In this document: piece by piece, positions 58,468 through 64,000 of the stretch | How the letters are laid out: every line of letters starts with the position of its first letter | Position numbering within the stretch: position 1 is the first letter of the stretch | The notes under the pieces: generated by a model | The model's input: only the letters and a program-made list of their open reading frames with translations | What the model was told of the DNA's origin: nothing | The model's database searches: none | Made by a program: the position numbers and the translations under genes | Source of the DNA: Gammaproteobacteria bacterium | Lineage (GTDB): Bacteria > Pseudomonadota > Gammaproteobacteria > 21-64-14 | Reading direction: 5' to 3' | Assembly (NCBI GenBank): GCA_027013145.1 | Contig: JALUXX010000009.1 | Location: 34,347 to 98,346, forward strand | DNA: 64,000 nt

Positions 58468-61451
58468 ATGCATCCGACCGACACCACGGAAAAGGGGCTG
58501 GAAACCCTGATCGTCCGCTCGCTGATCGACGAGGCGGGCTATCTGCCCGGCGATTCCGGCGACTACGACCGCGAGCACGGGGTGGATCTAGCCCATTTGA
58601 TCGCCTTCCTACGAGCTACTCAGCCGGAGACGCTGGAGAAGCTGGGCGTCGAGGAAGCCGGACCGCGCCGTACCCAGTTCCTGCACCGGCTGCAGGGCGA
58701 AGTGGCCAAGCGCGGTGTGATCGATGTGCTGCGCCGGGGCGTCAAGCACGGGCCGCACCACATCGATCTGTTCTACGGTACGCCGTCTCCAAACAATCGC
58801 AAGGCGGTGGAACGCTTCGAGGCCAATCGTTTCAGCGTCACCCGCCAGTTGCGCTACTCCCGTGATGAGACGCAGTTATCGCTGGACATGGCGATCTTCA
58901 TCAATGGCCTGCCGGTAGCGACCTTCGAACTGAAGAACAAGCTGACCAAGCAGACTGTGGAAGACGCGGTGCAGCAGTATAAACGCGACCGTGATCCGAA
59001 GGAGCTGCTGTTCCAGTTCGGGCGCTGCATGGTGCATTTCGCGGTGGATGATCACGAGGTGCGCTTCTGTACCCACCTGAAGGGCAAGCACTCCTGGTTT
59101 CTCCCCTTCAACAAGGGCTACAACGACGGCGCAGGTAACCCGCCCAACCCTGCCGGCCTGGCGACAGACTATCTGTGGAAGGAAGTCCTGACTCGAGGCA
59201 GCCTCACCGATGTCATCGAGAACTATGCCCAGATCGTCGAGGAGAAGGACGAGCGGAGCGGCCGTAAGTCGCGCAAGCAGATCTTTCCCCGCTATCACCA
59301 ACTCGCTGTGGTGCGCAAGCTGCTGGAACACGTGCGGGTCAATGGCGTGGGCAAACGCTACCTCATTCAGCATTCGGCCGGCAGCGGCAAAAGCAATTCC
59401 ATCGCCTGGCTGGCCCACCAGTTGGTGGGGCTGGAACAGGAGGATAGCGCACTGTTCGATTCGGTGATCGTGGTCACCGACCGGCGAGTACTGGACAAGC
59501 AGATCCGCGATACCATCAAACAGTTTGCCCAGGTCTCGGCCATCGTCGGCCATGCCGAGCGTTCCGGCGATCTCAAGACCTTCCTGTACCAGGGCAAGAA
59601 GATCATCATCACCACGGTGCAGAAGTTCCCCTTCATCCTCGACGAGATCGGCTCGGAACACCGGGGCAAGCGATTCGCCATTCTCATCGACGAGGCCCAT
59701 TCAAGCCAGGGTGGCAAGGCCACCGCTGCCATGAACCGGGTGCTGGAGACGGACCCGGACTACGATGAGGACGACGAAACCCTGGAGGATCAGATCAACC
59801 GCATCATGGAAGGGCGCAAGATGGTGAAGAATGCCAGCTACTTTGCCTTCACCGCCACGCCCAAGAACAAGACACTGGAGATCTTTGGCGAGCCAGATCC
59901 ACAGCCGGACGGTACCATCCGCCATGTACCCTTCCACAGCTACACCATGAAGCAGGCCATCGAGGAGGGTTTCATCCTCGATGTATTGCAGAACTATACA
60001 CCGGTGGCCAGCTACTACCGTTTGGCCAAGAAAGTAGAGGACGACCCGCTGTTTGATGTGCGCAAGGCCCAGAAGAAGCTGCGACGGTATGTGGAATCCC
60101 ATCAGCACGCCATCCGCCAGAAGGCGGAGATCATGATTGACCATTTTCATGAGCAAGTCATCGCGCGTGGTAAGATTGGCGGTAAGGCACGGGCCATGGT
60201 GATCACCAATGGCATCGAACGGGCCATCCAGTATTTTCACGCCTTTCAGGATTATCTGAAGGAACGGCGAAGCCCCTATCAGGCGATCGTGGCCTTCTCG
60301 GGAGAGCACGAGTATGGCGGGCAGAAGGTCACCGAGGCCTCCCTCAATGGCTTTCCCAGCAATCTGATACCCGAGAAAGTTCGAACAGACCCTTACCGGT
60401 TCCTGATCGTGGCCGACAAGTTCCAGACCGGCTACGACGAACCGTTACTCCACACCATGTACGTGGATAAGCCCTTGTCAGGCATCAAGGCGGTGCAGAC
60501 CCTCTCCCGCCTCAACCGGGCCCATCCACAGAAACACGACACCTTTATCCTGGATTTCTACAACGATTCGGATACCATCCAGAGAGCCTTCGAGCCCTAT
60601 TACCGCACCACGATCCTCAGCGACGAGACCGATCCCAACAAGCTGCATGATCTCAAGGCAGCCTTGGATGGTTATCAGGTCTATTCGCCCGACCAGGTCG
60701 ACGAACTGGTGGTACGCTATCTGCGGGGAGAAGACCGGGACCGCCTCGATCCCATCCTCGATGCATGTGTGGCCGTATATAACGCCGAACTGGACGAAGA
60801 CGCCCAGGTGGATTCAAGGGCAAGGCCAAGGCCTTTGTGCGCACCTACGGCTTTCTGGCGTCGATTCTGCCGTATTCCAATGCCGAGTGGGAGAAGCTCT
60901 CAATCTTCCTCAATTTCCTGATTCCCAAGCTGCCTGCCCCCAAGGAAGAAGACCTCGCCAAGGGTATCCTGGAGACCATCGATATGGACAGCTACCGGGT
61001 GGAGGTGCAGTCCAGCCTGCGTATTTCGCTAACGGACGAGGACGGTGAACTGGAGCCTGTGCCGACGGGCGGTGGCGGTTTCAAGCCGGAACCCGAACTC
61101 GATCAGCTCAGCAACATCATCAAGTCATTCAACGACCAGTTCGGCAACATCGACTGGAAGGATGCCGACAAGATACGCAAAGTGATTGCCGAGGAGATCC
61201 CGGCCAAGGTAGCTGCCGATCCGGCCTATCAGAATGCAATGAAGCATTCGGACAAGCAGAATGCCCGCATCGAGCACGACAAGGCCTTGCAACGGGTCAT
61301 TCTGGAACTACTGGCCGACCACACGGAATTGTTCAAGCAGTTCAGCGACAACCCGTCGTTCAAGAAGTGGCTGGGAGATACGATTTTTGGAGTGACCTAT
61401 CAATCAGACGACCAATCTAAAACGGAAGCTACGAATGGATACCAACCGTAG
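58468..61451 (+). pseudogene. hsdR: Type I restriction endonuclease subunit, split by a frameshift
   Basis: HsdR, the motor/nuclease subunit, in two frames: 58468 to about 60815, then 60815-61451. The first part has the nuclease region (LDMAIFINGLPVATFELKNK), Walker A HSAGSGKSN, DEAH in LIDEAHSS, TATPKN, and GYDEPLLHTMYVDKPL with SRLNRAH; the second has the C-terminal domain. At 60811-60816 the DNA reads GATTCAAG, while the expected V-D-F-K-G-K-A-K-A-F-V-R needs GATTTCAAG: one T is missing from a T-run. The first frame continues to a stop at 60921 with nonsense. It may be a true inactivating deletion, phase variation or a sequencing error. Confidence 0.88.
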
Positions 61452-61503
61452 CATATTGGCCGCACTGATGTTTGCTTCAACGAAAAAATAATAAGGATTG
61501 AGT

Positions 61504-62412
61504 GTGCGGATATTAGCAATTGATGGAGGTGGAATTCGCGGTTATTACGCAGCGCACGTTCTACGAAGAATAAAGGACACCATCGGCTCTGAATTCCATA
61601 AAGATTTCGACCTTATAGCCGGCACTAGCACAGGCTCGATCATCGCCGCCGCTCTTGCTGTAGGCATTCCTATCGAACGAGTCTGCAGTCTCTATGAAGC
61701 CCATGGACATAAGATTTTCAAGCCAGATAAACTCTCTATCGGCGGCATGCTTAAACCGAGTTATAGTCAGAGAACACTCAAACGCATACTTGAACAGGAG
61801 TTTGGTGAGCTGGCGCTAAAGGATGCCAAAACCAGACTAATCATTCCATCGACCGATATAGGTAATGGCCAGGTTCATGTTTTTAAATCAACCTATAGTC
61901 CTGATTTCACGCGAGACGGGAATGTAAAAATATCTGACGCTGTTTTGGCCTCATGCTCAGCGCCAAAATATTTCAGACCGGCATATATTGACCCCTACCT
62001 GCTTGCTGATGGTGGCCTATGGGCCAACAACCCAAGTCTCGTCGCAGTAACAGAAGCTCTAACACGACTTGATGAACCAAAAGACTCAATCCACCTACTT
62101 TCGATTGGCACAGGAATCGGCAGGAATTACTACTCCTTAAAACGAGTTAACAGCTTGTGGGGCTTCTTAACGGGTTGGGGATTGCGACGGTTCATTGAAA
62201 TGCTTCTCAATCTCCAGTCTATACACTCCCACAACGTAGTAAGCCTACTTTTGAGTGGAGAGCAATTCGTTCGAATAAATTTTGAAACAGACCGTTCATT
62301 GCCTCTTGATGATCCCAACATGCTCCCCGATTTGAAATCGCGAGCAGATCGCGATTTCACCACTGCATCTACTGATATTGAACGTTTGCTGAGGGGCGGC
62401 CATGAAGCTTGA
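61504..62412 (+). CDS. capV: CBASS patatin-like phospholipase effector
   Basis: A 302-residue patatin-like enzyme of the CapV type, which in CBASS is switched on by a cyclic oligonucleotide and degrades membrane phospholipids. DGGGIRG is at residues 7-13, the nucleophile motif GTSTG at 40-44 (Ser42), and the catalytic Asp in LLADGGLWANNP. The GTG at 61504 is preferred (AAGGA six bases upstream); a TTG at 61498 is also in frame. The gene is much more AT-rich than the host. It overlaps the following CD-NTase gene by 11 bases and lies 52 bases after hsdR. Confidence 0.88.
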   Translation: MRILAIDGGGIRGYYAAHVLRRIKDTIGSEFHKDFDLIAGTSTGSIIAAALAVGIPIERVCSLYEAHGHKIFKPDKLSIGGMLKPSYSQRTLKRILEQEFGELALKDAKTRLIIPSTDIGNGQVHVFKSTYSPDFTRDGNVKISDAVLASCSAPKYFRPAYIDPYLLADGGLWANNPSLVAVTEALTRLDEPKDSIHLLSIGTGIGRNYYSLKRVNSLWGFLTGWGLRRFIEMLLNLQSIHSHNVVSLLLSGEQFVRINFETDRSLPLDDPNMLPDLKSRADRDFTTASTDIERLLRGGHEA

Positions 62413-63736
62413 CCATCATTTGAAGGCGTTTTTGAGGGACACGGTTAATCTCAATCAGACTAGGATTGACACATTAAAACAACGTGCCGAAACAATCATA
62501 GCTTTCGTTAAGCAACTTGAAGAGTTTAAGGATCTATTTATCGAGGCAAAACCGCAAGGGTCATGGGCGCATGGCACTATAATCAAACCGGTGAGAAATG
62601 GCGAGTTTGATGCTGATATCGTCGTCTTTCTCGAAGAGAACGAAGATTGGGAGCCCAAAGACTACATCGACTCGTTATACCGCGGCTTCAAAAGCAGTAA
62701 AACATACGAGAATATGGTAGGCCGTAATACTCGATGCGTCACACTGGACTACTCAGGTGACTTCCATCTTGATGTTGTCCCCTGCATCAGGCGTAAAAGC
62801 ATATGGAGCGGGGTAACGGAATGGATTCTTAACCGGACAGAGAACAAGGAAGAACAGACCAACCCTAATGGTTACTCGGAATGGTTTCTAGGAAAATCAA
62901 AAATCACAGATGGCTATCTAATAAAAGTCGCGAGGCTATTCAAGTATTTAAGGGACCACAAGAAGACCTTCTCTGCAAAATCAATATTGCTAACGACTAT
63001 TCTTGCCGAAAGAGTAAATGCATTGGATGGTCTGGGCAGCGGTTTTTGTGACTTATCTACGTCACTCTCGACCATCTTCTATCGGCTTGATGATTATCTA
63101 CAAGATAATCCATCCATGCCTACTATCAGGAACCCCAGCCTTTCTACCGAGGACTTTAATCGACACTGGAATCAGGAAAAATATGATAACTTTCGGAACT
63201 GTATTCACAGGTATCGAGAGTGGTTAGAAGACGCCATCGCTGAACCAGATCGTGACGAGAGCATTCTGAAGTGGCGAAAAATATTCGGCGACGACTTTGC
63301 AAAGGAAGTGGTGGTCGAGTCTACCAGCAAATCAGCAACTATTGACTATACCGAAGATCTCTCGCATGTACAGCCTCTGCAGTGGCCGTATCAGCAACAT
63401 GCAAGAATTGGAATTCGAGCATCGATCTATACTGATGAAGATGGAGAGTACCTTGGCTCCCTAAGATCCGATGGACCCCAATTGAAACATGGGACGTGGA
63501 TAAAGTTTGAAATCGACCGTCCCATTCCGCGTGGGCAAAAGATAGTATGGCAAGTGGTTAACACGGGTGTAGCCGCACGACAAGCCGGACAGCTAAGAGG
63601 TGGTTTCGACAAGTCGGGAAAAGTCAATTGGGAGCACGTCGCCTTTACCGGTACACACTGGGTAGAATGTTTTCTCATTCATCAAAATAATGTTTGCATT
63701 GCGAGAAGTGACCGATTTTATGTCAACGTTGAATGA
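62402..63736 (+). CDS. CBASS CD-NTase (cGAS/DncV-like nucleotidyltransferase)
   Basis: A 444-residue oligonucleotide cyclase. The nucleotidyltransferase core has GSWAHGT (Gly53-Ser54) with Asp70 and Asp72 (GEFDADIVVF), and the third metal-binding Asp at about 124 (HLDVVPC). The helical second half is followed by a C-terminal beta-sandwich (about residues 335-444; RIGIRASIYTDEDGEYLG ... HWVECFLI), like the AGS-C sensor domain of some CD-NTases. The second messenger it makes cannot be assigned. Pairs with capV; no cap2/cap3 follow in this window, so this looks like a minimal (type I) CBASS unless cut by the IS element. Confidence 0.9.
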   Translation: MKLDHHLKAFLRDTVNLNQTRIDTLKQRAETIIAFVKQLEEFKDLFIEAKPQGSWAHGTIIKPVRNGEFDADIVVFLEENEDWEPKDYIDSLYRGFKSSKTYENMVGRNTRCVTLDYSGDFHLDVVPCIRRKSIWSGVTEWILNRTENKEEQTNPNGYSEWFLGKSKITDGYLIKVARLFKYLRDHKKTFSAKSILLTTILAERVNALDGLGSGFCDLSTSLSTIFYRLDDYLQDNPSMPTIRNPSLSTEDFNRHWNQEKYDNFRNCIHRYREWLEDAIAEPDRDESILKWRKIFGDDFAKEVVVESTSKSATIDYTEDLSHVQPLQWPYQQHARIGIRASIYTDEDGEYLGSLRSDGPQLKHGTWIKFEIDRPIPRGQKIVWQVVNTGVAARQAGQLRGGFDKSGKVNWEHVAFTGTHWVECFLIHQNNVCIARSDRFYVNVE

Positions 63737-63762
63737 CGATAGCGGCATCGTAAGCTTCCCCG

Positions 63763-63909
63763 TCAAGTGGACACTTCAAAAGTAGACTTGCTGGCGTTCT
63801 CGTAGAACTCGACCGGGGTCATTCTCCCCAGCGAGTCGTGTCCGCGTTCGTCGTTGTACTCCTGCATCCATTGCCAGGTGATCTCGCGAACCTCGTCGAG
63901 GCTCGGTAG
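63763..63909 (-). mobile_element. Truncated IS3-family transposase (OrfB C-terminus)
   Basis: The minus strand reads SLDEVREITWQWMQEYNDERGHDSLGRMTPVEFYENAS and ends in a TGA at 63763, the typical end of an IS3-group OrfB integrase (the EYNxxRxHxSLGxMTPxE pattern). The recognisable match stops near 63909, so the element is broken upstream or continues in another frame. It lies just after the CBASS genes and forms the right end of the defence island. Confidence 0.8.
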
Positions 63910-64000
63910 TGTCCAGAATCTTTCGCACTTTTGTTTGGCGGTGGTCCCAATCTGGGTTCATGCCGCGTGGGTCTCGGTAGCATCGAGATCCTTGAGCAGC
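63910..64000. other. Unassigned sequence at the window end
   Basis: The frame of the IS3 fragment continues here but has no transposase character and meets a stop at 63958. This may be another insertion sequence or a scar of the truncated one; it runs beyond the window. Confidence 0.3.

Overview
This is a very GC-rich chromosomal window from what looks like a sulfur-metabolising gammaproteobacterium (Chromatiales/Ectothiorhodospiraceae-like). The reasons are the dissimilatory sulfite reductase genes dsrAB, an exosortase-A (PEP-CTERM) type exopolysaccharide cluster, polyphosphate genes and an OMPLA-type phospholipase. The assignment rests on recognising protein families, not on a database search. 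No rRNA, tRNA or CRISPR array was seen.

Layout. 0.1-2.4 kb: a small unknown gene, a cupin gene with a structured leader, a DUF502 membrane protein and phosphoglycerate mutase. 2.6-9.8 kb: MtfA peptidase overlapping a patatin-like hydrolase, then a polyphosphate/phosphate group (sixA, CHAD protein, ppx, and ppk1 in convergent orientation). 9.9-14.1 kb: a small unknown gene, an FKBP-type isomerase, and a CHASE2-sensor Ser/Thr kinase followed by an FHA protein. 14.2-16.5 kb: dsrA-dsrB standing alone, with an FNR-like palindrome placed as in a class II promoter. 16.9-24.3 kb: an RRM protein, DUF3301, an ATP-grasp/zinc-peptidase pair just downstream of a 62-residue bacterial histone, an outer-membrane protein, a TraB-family protein, a SpoIIAA-like protein and PldA. 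24.5-37.2 kb: an exosortase-A-associated polysaccharide region (PrsT, ATPase, three glycosyltransferases, amidotransferase, FemAB-like protein, WecB) without the exosortase. 37.3-39.2 kb: a DUF3311 plus Na+/solute symporter pair.

39.4-49.9 kb is accessory DNA: a HigBA-like toxin-antitoxin pair, short interspersed repeats, two small membrane proteins and a secreted Rhs/YD-repeat protein of about 2,600 residues. The composition of the Rhs C-terminal tip changes sharply, and the gene is followed by an overlapping candidate immunity gene. 49.9-52.0 kb is a divergent ArsR-linked module (methyltransferase and Met-rich protein on one side, GST-like protein and ArsR on the other) around a perfect palindrome.

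52.3-63.7 kb is a defence island whose GC content falls toward its end. Two HTH/excisionase-like genes lead into hsdM-hsdS-darT-darG-hsdR, a type I restriction-modification operon with a complete DarTG DNA ADP-ribosylation toxin-antitoxin module inserted in it. A two-gene CBASS (patatin effector plus CD-NTase) follows. hsdR carries an apparent one-base deletion that splits it. The island is bounded on the right by a truncated IS3-family transposase. The close spacing from 53.0 to 63.7 kb suggests that restriction, DarTG and CBASS may be transcribed together.
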